The notes under the pieces: model-generated | The model's input: only the letters and a program-made list of their open reading frames with translations | The model's database searches: none | Told to the model about the DNA's origin: nothing | Part shown: positions 43,221 to 51,969 of the stretch, one piece after another | Numbering within the stretch: the first letter of the stretch is position 1 | Layout: the number at the start of each line of letters is the position of its first letter | Program-made: the position numbers and the translations under genes | From: an uncultured Clostridiaceae bacterium | GTDB lineage: Bacteria; Bacillota; Clostridia; Clostridiales; Clostridiaceae | Assembly: GCA_946405135.1 (NCBI GenBank) | Contig: CAMJGD010000003.1 | Span: 124,001 to 188,000, forward strand | Length of the DNA: 64,000 nucleotides | Reading direction: 5' to 3'

Positions 43221-44873
43221 ATGAGGGATTTTAAAGTATTAAAGTTTTTGGATAGATTTAAACATCTATTTGAAAAATCAGGTATAAATTATGAAGTAAT
43301 GAGAAAGATACTTCAGATGAAGCTTATAATGGATGGAAGAAGAACCTTGACCATAATGAATAATTCTAATAAAAAACAAGATGATGATAATGGATTCTTT
43401 AAATCCTTATGGGTATATACCTTATTAGGTTTAATAGTTATGATTTTAGTAATACCCGATAAAAGCTTCATGTTTCAGATGAGTTTCGCATTTGGAATTA
43501 TGATGTTCATGATAATGACATCCCTTATATCAGATTTTTCCTCTATTCTTATAGATGTGCAAGATAAAAATATACTTTTTTCTAAACCTGTAGACAGTAA
43601 AACCATAAATGCAGCAAAATTCCTGCATATTTTCATATATATGTTTTATATAACCATGGCTATGATGGCACCATCACTTATTGCTTCGCTTATTAGGCAC
43701 GGAATAGGATTTTTTATGTTATTTTTATTTGAGATAATACTTATGGATTTATTCATAATAGTGTTAACCGCATTATTATATTTTCTAATCTTAAGATTTT
43801 TTGATGGAGAAAAGCTAAAGGATATAATAAATTATGTGCAGATAATTTTGTCCATTGCTATTACTGTAGGTTATCAACTTATAGGAAGACTTTTTAATGT
43901 TATGGATATAAACATGACTTTTATTCCAAAGTGGTGGCAGTATTTCATTGTACCTATATGGTTTGCAGCTCCCTTTGAAATGATATTTAAAGGATCTAGC
44001 AATAATTATCTTATAATATTTTCAATCCTTGCTATAGTAGTACCTATAATCTCTATCTTTGTTTATTCAAAATCTATGTCAGCTTTTGAGAAAAACCTTC
44101 AAAAGTTAAACAATAATGGAACTAGAAATAATAAGAACAAAATAACTTTAAATCAGAAATTGTCTAAAATGATATGTCCTGACAAAGAAGAAAGAGCATT
44201 TTTTAATTTTTCTTGTAATATGCTAAAAAATGAAAGAGAATTTAAACTTAAAGTGTATCCTTCCTTGGGATTTGCTATTATATTTCCGTTCATTTTTATG
44301 TTTAATGAAATGAGAGATATGCATTCTTTTAGCCAATGGATTACTGATATGCGTTCTACTAAATACTATTTAAACATATATTTCTGTGCATTATTTCTGC
44401 CCATGGTAGTGATGATGATAAAGTATTCTGGAAAATATAAAGGAGCTTGGATTTATAAAACTATGCCTATAAATAGATTATCATCTGTATTTAAGGGAGC
44501 GTTTAAGGCGTTTATAGTTAGGCTTATTTTACCTATATATATTTTTGAATGTATAATATTTATGCTTATATTTGGATTAAGTATTTTTCCACATCTTATT
44601 GTAGTATTCTTAAATATGATTTTATTTTCTATTATCAGTTTTAAAATAACTAAAAAGGGATTACCTTTCTCTATAAGTTTTCAAGTAACCCAGCAGAGTG
44701 AAGGGTTAATGATGATTCCTTTAATGATTCTGCTTGGAATAATTGCAGGAATACATTATGTGTTAACAAAAGTCAGCTATGCTGTATATATTTATATGAT
44801 AATAATGCTTTTACTGGATATACTTTTATGGAAAAAAGCTTTTAATATCAAGTGGGAAAGTTTGCAGGATTAG
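43221..44873 (+). CDS. ABC exporter permease, large ABC-2 type
   Basis: A 550-residue membrane protein with about twelve to fourteen helices in two halves separated by a cytoplasmic region near residues 290–340 (KNLQKLNNNGTRNNKNKITLNQ). DKNILFSKPVDSKTINAAKF is the conserved coupling segment of this permease type. It forms the exporter with the ATPase directly upstream. The substrate is not predictable. Confidence 0.8.
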   Translation: MRDFKVLKFLDRFKHLFEKSGINYEVMRKILQMKLIMDGRRTLTIMNNSNKKQDDDNGFFKSLWVYTLLGLIVMILVIPDKSFMFQMSFAFGIMMFMIMTSLISDFSSILIDVQDKNILFSKPVDSKTINAAKFLHIFIYMFYITMAMMAPSLIASLIRHGIGFFMLFLFEIILMDLFIIVLTALLYFLILRFFDGEKLKDIINYVQIILSIAITVGYQLIGRLFNVMDINMTFIPKWWQYFIVPIWFAAPFEMIFKGSSNNYLIIFSILAIVVPIISIFVYSKSMSAFEKNLQKLNNNGTRNNKNKITLNQKLSKMICPDKEERAFFNFSCNMLKNEREFKLKVYPSLGFAIIFPFIFMFNEMRDMHSFSQWITDMRSTKYYLNIYFCALFLPMVVMMIKYSGKYKGAWIYKTMPINRLSSVFKGAFKAFIVRLILPIYIFECIIFMLIFGLSIFPHLIVVFLNMILFSIISFKITKKGLPFSISFQVTQQSEGLMMIPLMILLGIIAGIHYVLTKVSYAVYIYMIIMLLLDILLWKKAFNIKWESLQD

Positions 44874-45091
44874 CTATTTTTAAGGGCCTAGTATATAGTG
44901 CTGAGTAGAGATAGGGCAATGTTGTAATAAAAAGTAGATGATGATGGTTCACTTTATTTAAAGACATGCTACTTTGTAGTATATGTTATAACAAAAAGTA
45001 GATAAACAAGCATACAAAAATTAAAGATAAAGTTGATGCTTCAGGTAAATATTGGAAGACGGGTATATATTAATAATGAGAGAATGCTAAG

Positions 45092-45151
45092 GCTATGTTG
45101 TAAGTAAAAGTTGATGGAATATGCTCCATCAACTTTTATTTACAACACAGC
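45092..45151. repeat. Near-perfect R-repeat hairpin
   Basis: Left arm from 45092 (GCTATGTTGTAAGTAAAAGT…GATGGA) and right arm to 45151 (TCCATCAACTTTTATTTACA…CAGC) are complementary over about 27 bp with two non-Watson–Crick positions and a 6-nt loop ATATGC. No T-run follows, so it is not a standard terminator. Confidence 0.88.
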
Positions 45152-45397
45152 TGTATATTGGGGTAAAGCATATAGCTCCGCTTTATATGTAAAAATTATA
45201 CATAAATAAAATTTTGTGTATAATTTGCATTGTAAGATATGACAAAAGGTAAATAGCATGTACATTAGTTTATTTGACTAACTGGAAGTTAGCAAAACTT
45301 ATAACTCCAAAATAGAAAATAAAAATTGTAGAATCCTACATATAATATTCACAGTAAATATATAATTAATACACTATAAACCTAGTGGCAATACTCT

Positions 45398-45424
45398 TAT
45401 AATAAAATTGTGAAAACGTTAAAG
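45398..45424 (+). promoter_or_regulatory. -10 element and cre-like operator of the binding-protein gene
   Basis: TATAAT (45398–45403) is followed by TGAAAACGTTAAAG (45411–45424). The latter matches a CcpA cre consensus (TGWAANCGNTNWCA) except at the last two bases and shares the AACGTT core with the operator at 33562–33581. Confidence 0.5.
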
Positions 45425-45455
45425 CAGTTAATTTTAAAGAGTTGGAGGGAGTTAA

Positions 45456-46925
45456 ATGCTAAAATTTAAAAAACTTATGGCCCTAACTATGGGAGTAGTT
45501 ATGGCATCATCCTTAGCTTTAACAGGATGTGGAAAAGGCAAGGATGCAGCAAAAGAAGGTAAAAGTTCAGAACCTGTAAATCTTGTTTGGTATACTATAG
45601 GAACTCCACAAAAGGATACTGAAAAAGTACAAGAGGAGATAAATAAGTATACTAAAGAAAAAATCAATGCTACTGTAACTATAAAGCAAATAGACTGGGG
45701 TGATTACAACCAAAAAATGCAGGTTGTAATTAATTCAGGAGAAGAGTTTGATATGTGCTTTACTTGCTCCTGGGCAAATGATTATTTAACTAATGCTAGA
45801 AAAGGTGCATTTGCAGAATTAGATGGTTTACTTGATAAATATGGTAAAGAAACTAAAGCAGCTATAGATCCATCATTCTTGGAAGGTGCAAGAATAGATG
45901 GAAAGATTTATGCAATACCAACAAATAAAGAACTTGGAGTATCACCAAGCTGGGTATTCACAAAGGAATATGTAGATAAGTATAAAATCGATGTAACAAA
46001 GATACATAGTCTTGAAGACTTAGAACCAGTATTAAAGATGATCAAAGAAAAGGAACCAAATGTAGTACCTTTCTTTGCAAGAAAAGACTTTACTTCAGCA
46101 TTAAACTTTGAAAAAATAGTAGATCCAGTAGGTATATCACTTGTAGATAGTAACTTAAAAGCTGTAAATATATTTGAAACTGATGAAATGAAAAAGAACT
46201 TAGAAACTATGCACAAATTCTACAAAGCTGGATACATCAACAAAGATGCAGCTACTATAAATGCTAGTGATTTCAACGCAGATAAAGGCATAAAGAAATT
46301 TGTAACAAAAGCAGATGGTCAGCCTTATGCTGATGGAATATGGTCAAAAGACTTAGGATATCAAGTAGTTTCCAGCCCAATAATGGATACTTATATCACT
46401 AATGGATCAACTACAGGTGCTATGCAGGCTATATCAGTTACTTCAAAACATCAGGAAAAAGCAATGGAATTCTTAAATCTATTAAATACTGATAAGAAAT
46501 TAAGAAACCTTGTTAACTACGGAATAGAAGGAACTCACTATGAAAAAGTTGATGATTCATCCATTAAGTTATTACCAGCTTCAAAAGATTATGCAATGCC
46601 ATACTTCTCACTTGGAAACTTATTTATAACTTATACTATGGATAATGAACCAAAGACTAAATGGGATGAATTTAAGAAATTCAATGACAGTTCCAAGAAA
46701 TCACCAGCTCTTGGATTTAAATTTGACCCAACTCCTGTAAGCACAGAAATTGCAGGATTCAAGAATATATTAGATGAATTTGGACCAAGTTTATATACAG
46801 GAACAGTAGATCCTAATGAATACTTGCCAAAAATAAATGCAAAGCTTAAAGCAGCTGGCATAGATAAAGTAATCGCTGAAATGCAGAAACAGTTAGATGA
46901 TTGGCAGAAAAAAAATAAAAAATAG
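45456..46925 (+). CDS. Extracellular sugar-binding lipoprotein (LplA type)
   Basis: A 489-residue solute-binding lipoprotein with a signal peptide and lipobox LTGC (Cys25). The mature part begins NLVWYTIGTPQKDTEKVQEEINKYTKEKINATV and contains DFNADKGIKKF and KTKWDEFKKFN, which follow the LplA/YtcQ-type family that pairs with LplB/LplC permeases. No permease adjoins it. The nearest candidates are at 33602 and 34549, so it probably serves that importer although 10 kb away. GGAGG lies 9 bp before the ATG. The operator-like site upstream suggests catabolite or substrate control. Confidence 0.85.
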   Translation: MLKFKKLMALTMGVVMASSLALTGCGKGKDAAKEGKSSEPVNLVWYTIGTPQKDTEKVQEEINKYTKEKINATVTIKQIDWGDYNQKMQVVINSGEEFDMCFTCSWANDYLTNARKGAFAELDGLLDKYGKETKAAIDPSFLEGARIDGKIYAIPTNKELGVSPSWVFTKEYVDKYKIDVTKIHSLEDLEPVLKMIKEKEPNVVPFFARKDFTSALNFEKIVDPVGISLVDSNLKAVNIFETDEMKKNLETMHKFYKAGYINKDAATINASDFNADKGIKKFVTKADGQPYADGIWSKDLGYQVVSSPIMDTYITNGSTTGAMQAISVTSKHQEKAMEFLNLLNTDKKLRNLVNYGIEGTHYEKVDDSSIKLLPASKDYAMPYFSLGNLFITYTMDNEPKTKWDEFKKFNDSSKKSPALGFKFDPTPVSTEIAGFKNILDEFGPSLYTGTVDPNEYLPKINAKLKAAGIDKVIAEMQKQLDDWQKKNKK

Positions 46926-46957
46926 TTCTATTCATAAATAGCCCCGATGAAATAATT

Positions 46958-46993
46958 AAAGACTCCGTACAGTTAAATGTATGGAGTCTTTTA
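46958..46993 (+). terminator. Intrinsic terminator after the binding-protein gene
   Basis: AAAGACTCCGTACA (46958–46971) pairs, with one G·U, with TGTATGGAGTCTTTT (46979–46993). Confidence 0.88.
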
Positions 46994-47385
46994 GAGTTGT
47001 TAACGAAAATTTAATAAAATATTTTACATTAAAGAAGTATAGCTGAAAAAAGCAAAATGAATATATTTATTAATCCAAGAAATAGTTATTTACAGTATAA
47101 ACAACTAACAAAAATGTTAATAATATATATTTAAGACAGCTGATAAAATAAATAGAGTTTTCTATTTGATTTATTAAGAATTGATTATTATAAGGATTTA
47201 TTAATGTATACTATATAAATTTTTTAAAATATGGTAGAATAAATAAAGTATAGTACATATAATGGCAATTAGTCTATAGTAACTTACGTTTCACATAAGC
47301 TACAAGGGTTATTAACTACATGGAAAAAGCTTTATGAAAATACATTTAAATAGATTTTTTATAAAATAACTACAGGAGGTTTAAT
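46994..47385. other. Spacer before transketolase
   Basis: A+T-rich, no gene seen. TAGAAT (about 47234) and TATAAT (about 47259) are possible -10 boxes without clear -35 partners. A short stem ATAAGCT/AGCTTTAT lies near 47296–47336; its meaning is unclear. Confidence 0.4.
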
Positions 47386-48210
47386 ATGAAAAAAAATGTT
47401 GAGGAATTAAAAAGCATAGCAAAAGTAATAAGAAAAGATATTGTTACTATGCTTACAGAATCAAATTCAGGTCATCCAGGTGGATCACTTTCTGCGGTGG
47501 AAATATTAACCACACTATATTTTAATGAAATGAATGTGGATCCAGCTAATCCAAAGGATATGGATAGAGACAGATTTGTATTATCCAAAGGACATGCGGC
47601 ACCAGTTTTATATAGCACATTGGCAAGAAGAGGGTATTTCAATCCAGAAGAATTGTCCACATTAAGAAAGCTAGGATCAATGCTTCAAGGACATCCAAAT
47701 ATGAATGATACACCAGGAGTAGATATGTCTACAGGGTCTCTAGGTCAAGGGATTTCAGCCGCAGTAGGAATGGCTCTTGCAGGAAAAATAGATAAAAAAG
47801 ACTATAGAGTATATGCTCTTTTAGGTGATGGAGAACTAGAAGAAGGCCAGGTATGGGAAGCTGCTATGGCTGCAGGCTTTTATAGATTAGATAATCTTAC
47901 GGCTTTTGTTGATAATAATGGATTACAAATAGATGGTAAGTGTGAAGATGTAATGAATCCAGCTCCAGTAGCTGAAAAGTTTAAGGCTTTTGGATGGAAT
48001 GTGGTAGAGATAGATGGACACGATTTTGAAACTATAATAAATGCTATTGAAGGAGCAAAAAGTACTAAAGGAGCTCCTACCATGATAGTATGTAAAACTG
48101 TAAAGGGAAAAGGAGTATCCTTTATGGAAAATGAAGTGGCATGGCATGGAACTGCACCAAACAAAGAACAGTGCGAAAAAGCTTTAAAGGAAATTGGAGG
48201 GGATAACTAA
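47386..48210 (+). CDS. Transketolase, N-terminal subunit
   Basis: A 274-residue thiamine-diphosphate-binding half of a split transketolase: [51 protein letters not shown] and the ThDP/Mg motif [15 protein letters not shown]…[10 protein letters not shown]. It moves two-carbon units between sugar phosphates in the pentose phosphate pathway. AGGAGG precedes the ATG. The stop and the next ATG share one base (TAATG), so the two subunits are coupled. Split transketolases are common in Clostridia and Archaea. Confidence 0.95.
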   Translation: MKKNVEELKSIAKVIRKDIVTMLTESNSGHPGGSLSAVEILTTLYFNEMNVDPANPKDMDRDRFVLSKGHAAPVLYSTLARRGYFNPEELSTLRKLGSMLQGHPNMNDTPGVDMSTGSLGQGISAAVGMALAGKIDKKDYRVYALLGDGELEEGQVWEAAMAAGFYRLDNLTAFVDNNGLQIDGKCEDVMNPAPVAEKFKAFGWNVVEIDGHDFETIINAIEGAKSTKGAPTMIVCKTVKGKGVSFMENEVAWHGTAPNKEQCEKALKEIGGDN

Positions 48211-49148
48211 TGGCAAAGATGGCAACTAGAGAGGCTTATGGTAAAGCCTTAGCAAAATTAGGTCAAGAAAATGATAATATAGTTGTTTTAGATGCAGACC
48301 TTTCCAAATCTACTAAAACAGCAGATTTTAAGAAGGTTTGCCCTGATAGATTCATAAATATGGGTATTGCAGAAGGAAACATGATGGGAGTAGCAGCAGG
48401 TATGTCTACTTGCGGAAAGATTCCTTATGTCAGCACTTTTGCTATGTTCGCAGCAGGAAGAGCTTTTGAACAGATAAGAAACTCCATATGTTATCCAAAA
48501 TTAAATGTTAAAATATGTGCAACTCATGCAGGACTTACCGTAGGAGAAGATGGAGCTTCTCACCAAGCTATAGAAGATTTATCTTTAATGAGAAGTGTTC
48601 CAAACATGACAGTTATCTGCCCATCTGATGATATAGAAACAGAAGCAGTTATAAGAGCTATAGCTGAATATAATGGACCATGTTATGTAAGACTTGGCAG
48701 AGCTGCAGTTAATACAATAAATGATAACCCTGAATACAAATTTGAAATAGGAAAAGCTGTTACCTTGAGAGAAGGAAAAGATGCTACCGTAATTGCAACA
48801 GGAATAATGGTAGAAGCTGCTTTAGAAGCATATAATACTCTTGCTGAAGAAGGCATAAAGATTAAAGTTATAAATATACACACATTAAAGCCTATAGATG
48901 CTGAAGCTATAACTAAAGCTGCAAGAGAAACAGGCGTTATCGTTACTGCAGAGGAACACAGTATAATTGGAGGACTTGGATCTGCTGTTTGTGAAGTAGT
49001 TTCAGAAAGTCATCCAGTACCAGTATTGAGAGTAGGAGTTAAAGATACTTTTGGGGAAAGTGGAAAACCTGGAGAATTATTAAAAGCTTATGGATTAACT
49101 GCAGAGGAAATAGTTAAGGCGGTTAAAAAAGGACTACAATTAAAATAA
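48210..49148 (+). CDS. Transketolase, C-terminal subunit
   Basis: A 312-residue partner subunit with the pyrimidine-binding domain (NMGIAEGNMMGVAAGMSTCGK with the catalytic Glu; TFAMFAAGRAFEQIRNS; THAGLTVGEDGASHQAIEDL) and the C-terminal transketolase domain (ITAEEHSIIGGLGSAV-like TAEEHSIIGGLGSAVCEVV). With the preceding subunit it completes the enzyme. Confidence 0.95.
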   Translation: MAKMATREAYGKALAKLGQENDNIVVLDADLSKSTKTADFKKVCPDRFINMGIAEGNMMGVAAGMSTCGKIPYVSTFAMFAAGRAFEQIRNSICYPKLNVKICATHAGLTVGEDGASHQAIEDLSLMRSVPNMTVICPSDDIETEAVIRAIAEYNGPCYVRLGRAAVNTINDNPEYKFEIGKAVTLREGKDATVIATGIMVEAALEAYNTLAEEGIKIKVINIHTLKPIDAEAITKAARETGVIVTAEEHSIIGGLGSAVCEVVSESHPVPVLRVGVKDTFGESGKPGELLKAYGLTAEEIVKAVKKGLQLK

Positions 49149-49175
49149 TGTCTTAATTCATACTTTAGATGATAT

Positions 49176-49225
49176 AGAGGCTGTTGCATAATGAATAAAA
49201 AACCGTTGTGCACAGCCATTTTATA
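49176..49225 (+). terminator. GGCTGTTGCA hairpin after transketolase
   Basis: GGCTGTTGCA (49179–49188) pairs with TGCACAGCC (49209–49217) with one bulged base, then ATTTTAT. It shares AGAGGCTGTTGCA with the elements at 14484 and 39854 and may be a shortened relative. Confidence 0.6.
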
Positions 49226-49262
49226 TGATTTTGGACAAATAATGTTTTAAGGAGCTGAATGT

Positions 49263-50111
49263 ATGAGAAAAAATGTCTTTAAAGAGTATTTTTTTATGAC
49301 TTTAGGGATATTTATGGTGGCTTTTGCTGCAGAGTATTTTATAATTCCTAATAATATAGCTGGTGGAGGCGTTACAGGCTTATCTGTAATATTTCATCAT
49401 TATATACCTAAAATATCTGTGGAATTTTTCACTATTATATTAAATATTATATTATTTATAATAGGTTTTATGTTCTTAGGAAAAAAATTTGGAATAAAGA
49501 CTTTGTATGCCGCTTTTGGACTTTCTGGAGCCTTATGGCTGATAAAAAACACATTAAATCCTTCAGCTATTACAAATGATCTTATTTTATCCGTACTATT
49601 TGGCAGCTTACTCACTGGTACAGGACTTGGAATAGTATTTAATCAAAATGCTTCTACAGGTGGAACAGACATATTAGCTAAAATTTTAAACAAATATACT
49701 CATCTAGATATTGGGAAATCTATGCTTGCTATAGATCTTATTGTTACTACCTTATGTGGTATAACCTTTGGCTGGGAAATGGGCATGTATGCCCTATTAT
49801 TTGTAATCATAAATGGAACAACTATAGACAGAATCATAGAAGGTTTTAATGTATGCAAACAGGTTGTAATAATTAGTAATAAAAAACAAGAAATAAGCAA
49901 TTACATAATGAAGGACTTAGATAGAGGCTGCACAATATTTGCTGGAAAAGGCGGCTACTCAGGAAATGATACCAGCGTTTTATATACTGTTTTAGGCAGA
50001 AAAGAATTTATAATGCTTAAAGGACATATAAAAGAAATAGATCCACATGCTTTTATAACCGTAAATGAAGTTTATGAAGTACTAGGTGAGGGCTTTTCTG
50101 ATATAGATTAA
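49263..50111 (+). CDS. YitT-family membrane protein, copy 1
   Basis: A 282-residue protein with five or six helices (YitT/DUF161 region, AEYFIIPNNIAGGGVTGLSVIFHHY; NQNASTGGTDILAKILNKYTHLDIGK) and a C-terminal soluble DUF2179 domain (DLDRGCTIFAGKGGYSGNDTSVLYTVLGRKEF…VNEVYEVLGEGF). Transport function is suspected but not known. A YitT homologue (YvjA) also sits near ftsEX–ctpB–minJ in B. subtilis. Confidence 0.9.
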   Translation: MRKNVFKEYFFMTLGIFMVAFAAEYFIIPNNIAGGGVTGLSVIFHHYIPKISVEFFTIILNIILFIIGFMFLGKKFGIKTLYAAFGLSGALWLIKNTLNPSAITNDLILSVLFGSLLTGTGLGIVFNQNASTGGTDILAKILNKYTHLDIGKSMLAIDLIVTTLCGITFGWEMGMYALLFVIINGTTIDRIIEGFNVCKQVVIISNKKQEISNYIMKDLDRGCTIFAGKGGYSGNDTSVLYTVLGRKEFIMLKGHIKEIDPHAFITVNEVYEVLGEGFSDID

Positions 50112-50190
50112 TTTAAATAATTGATATAATAGTAAACGATATAGCAAACAATATATTACATAAGATAATAGAATTTGATAGGGGGACATT

Positions 50191-51036
50191 ATGAAAAAGA
50201 CAGTAAAAGAATATGTATTAATAACTATAGGAATAATTCTAGTGGCTTTTGCGGTAGAATATTTTTTTATACCAAATAAAATAGCAGAAGGTGGAGTTAC
50301 AGGTATATCCATAATACTAAATCACTACATACCAGATATTTCTATTGAACTTTTATCTCTTATACTTAATATCATACTATTTGTAGTAGGATTTTTAGCA
50401 ATAGGCGGGAATTTTGGTGTAAAGACCATATATTCTGCCCTTGGACTTTCTAGTTTTATGTGGATAATTAAGAGTACTCTTCATCCTTATTCTATAACCA
50501 GTGATCTTCTTCTAGCTACACTTTTTGGTACTCTTATATCTGCTACGGGGATGGCCATAGTATTCAATCAAAATGCATCCACAGGAGGCACAGATATAAT
50601 AGCTAAAATAATAAATAAGTATTTTCATTTAGACATAGGAAAATCATTACTTTCAGTGGATTTGGTAGTTACTACTTTGTGTGGTATAACCTTTGGCTGG
50701 GATATAGGAATGTATGCTCTTTTTAGTGTACTTATAAATGGAACTGCCATAGATAAGATTATAGATGGATTCAATGCTTGCAAACAAGTAATGATTGTCA
50801 GTGAAAAAAATGAGGATATAATGAAGTTTATAATGGAAGAGCTAGAAAGAGGTTGTACACTTTTTGATGGCAAAGGTGCATATACGGGCAAAGATACTTA
50901 TGTACTCTATAGCGTAGTAGGTAGAAAAGAGTTTATTAGACTTAGAAATTTTATAAAAGAAGTGGATCCTAAGGCTTTTATTACAGTAAATGAAGTTCAT
51001 GAAGTTTTAGGAGAAGGTTTTGATGATATAGTATAA
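50191..51036 (+). CDS. YitT-family membrane protein, copy 2
   Basis: A 281-residue tandem paralogue of the preceding gene, with matching blocks throughout (AEGGVTGISIILNHYIPDISIE; NQNASTGGTDIIAKIINKYFHLDIGKS; LERGCTLFDGKGAYTGKDTYVLYSVVGRKEF; VNEVHEVLGEGFDDI). Both are intact, so this is an old duplication with both copies kept. AGGGGG lies 7 bp before the ATG. Confidence 0.9.
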   Translation: MKKTVKEYVLITIGIILVAFAVEYFFIPNKIAEGGVTGISIILNHYIPDISIELLSLILNIILFVVGFLAIGGNFGVKTIYSALGLSSFMWIIKSTLHPYSITSDLLLATLFGTLISATGMAIVFNQNASTGGTDIIAKIINKYFHLDIGKSLLSVDLVVTTLCGITFGWDIGMYALFSVLINGTAIDKIIDGFNACKQVMIVSEKNEDIMKFIMEELERGCTLFDGKGAYTGKDTYVLYSVVGRKEFIRLRNFIKEVDPKAFITVNEVHEVLGEGFDDIV

Positions 51037-51218
51037 AATTGCACAGATATATGTCGTTTGTTATTTACTACTTGTCTGCCATTTTGTCACTTACCACTTG
51101 CTAAAATGGTACCGTACCTTATTATGGCTTATATAGGTATATAAAGCAGAATACCCAATAGTAAATATGCCAGTTTACAATAAATTAATAAAATTATTTT
51201 TAATATACTGAATCATTA

Positions 51219-51227
51219 TGATATAAT
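51219..51227 (+). promoter_or_regulatory. Extended -10 promoter of ftsEX
   Basis: TGATATAAT, an extended -10, about 56 bp before the ftsE ATG. The -35 region is weak. Confidence 0.45.
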
Positions 51228-51282
51228 ATTTATAGTTATTTGTCGGAGGATGGTAGTAAAATAAGCATAAGGGGTTGGAGAG

Positions 51283-51969
51283 ATGATTGAATTTAAAAAT
51301 GTTAGTAAAACCTATGACAATAATGTAAAGGCTTTAGTGGATATTAATACTACTATAGACAGAGGAGAATTTGTGTTTTTGGTAGGTCCAAGTGGGGCAG
51401 GAAAATCTACCTTTATAAAAATGCTGTTAAAAGAAGTTGATCCTACTACAGGTAGTGTACTTGTAAATGGGACAGATTTATCTAATATAAAAAGAAAAGA
51501 CGTACCTTACTATAGAAGAAGAGTAGGAATGGTTTTTCAAGATTTTAGATTGATTCCAAACCTAAATGTATATGAAAATGTTGCATTTGCTATGAGAGTT
51601 GTAGAAGCATCTCCAAGAGAAATAAGAAGAAGAGTTCCTACTGTGCTTGCTTTAGTAGGATTATCAGAAAAATTTAAGGTGTTTCCTCATGAACTTTCAG
51701 GAGGAGAGCAACAAAGGATATCCTTAGCAAGAGCTATGGTTAATAATCCATCTCTATTAATAGCAGATGAACCTACAGGAAATCTAGATCCAGATACAGC
51801 TATGGAAATAATGGATACTTTAGATGATATCAATAAAGCAGGGACTACCATACTTATGGCAACTCATGCTAAAGACATTGTGGATCATATGAAGAAAAGG
51901 GTTATAGCTATAGAAAGAGGAGCTATAGTTAGAGATGAAAAGAGAGGTAGGTACGGATATGAAGATTAG
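51283..51969 (+). CDS. ftsE: Cell-division ABC ATPase FtsE
   Basis: A 228-residue ABC ATPase with Walker A GPSGAGKST, Q-loop MVFQDFRLIPNLNVYENVAFAM, signature LSGGEQQR, Walker B LLIADEPTGNLDP and switch His (ATHAKDIVD). The sequence follows FtsE closely, and FtsX follows. FtsEX controls peptidoglycan hydrolases at the membrane. It overlaps ftsX by 11 bp. Confidence 0.95.
   Translation: MIEFKNVSKTYDNNVKALVDINTTIDRGEFVFLVGPSGAGKSTFIKMLLKEVDPTTGSVLVNGTDLSNIKRKDVPYYRRRVGMVFQDFRLIPNLNVYENVAFAMRVVEASPREIRRRVPTVLALVGLSEKFKVFPHELSGGEQQRISLARAMVNNPSLLIADEPTGNLDPDTAMEIMDTLDDINKAGTTILMATHAKDIVDHMKKRVIAIERGAIVRDEKRGRYGYED

Larger units (their letters stand above)
44874..45455. repeat. 582-bp spacer: R repeats and promoter of the binding-protein gene
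   Basis: R-type copies lie at 44919–44940 and 44983–45004 (64-bp offset; ATGTTGTAATAAAAAGTAGA and ATGTTATAACAAAAAGTAGA), with a half copy near 45021. A hairpin pair follows at 45092–45151. After 45180 the sequence is ordinary A+T-rich spacer leading to the promoter at 45398. Confidence 0.7.

Noticed and set aside
47296..47340. Possible riboswitch or leader structure before transketolase
   Set aside because: Only a short AT-rich stem is visible and it fits no riboswitch class I can recognise.
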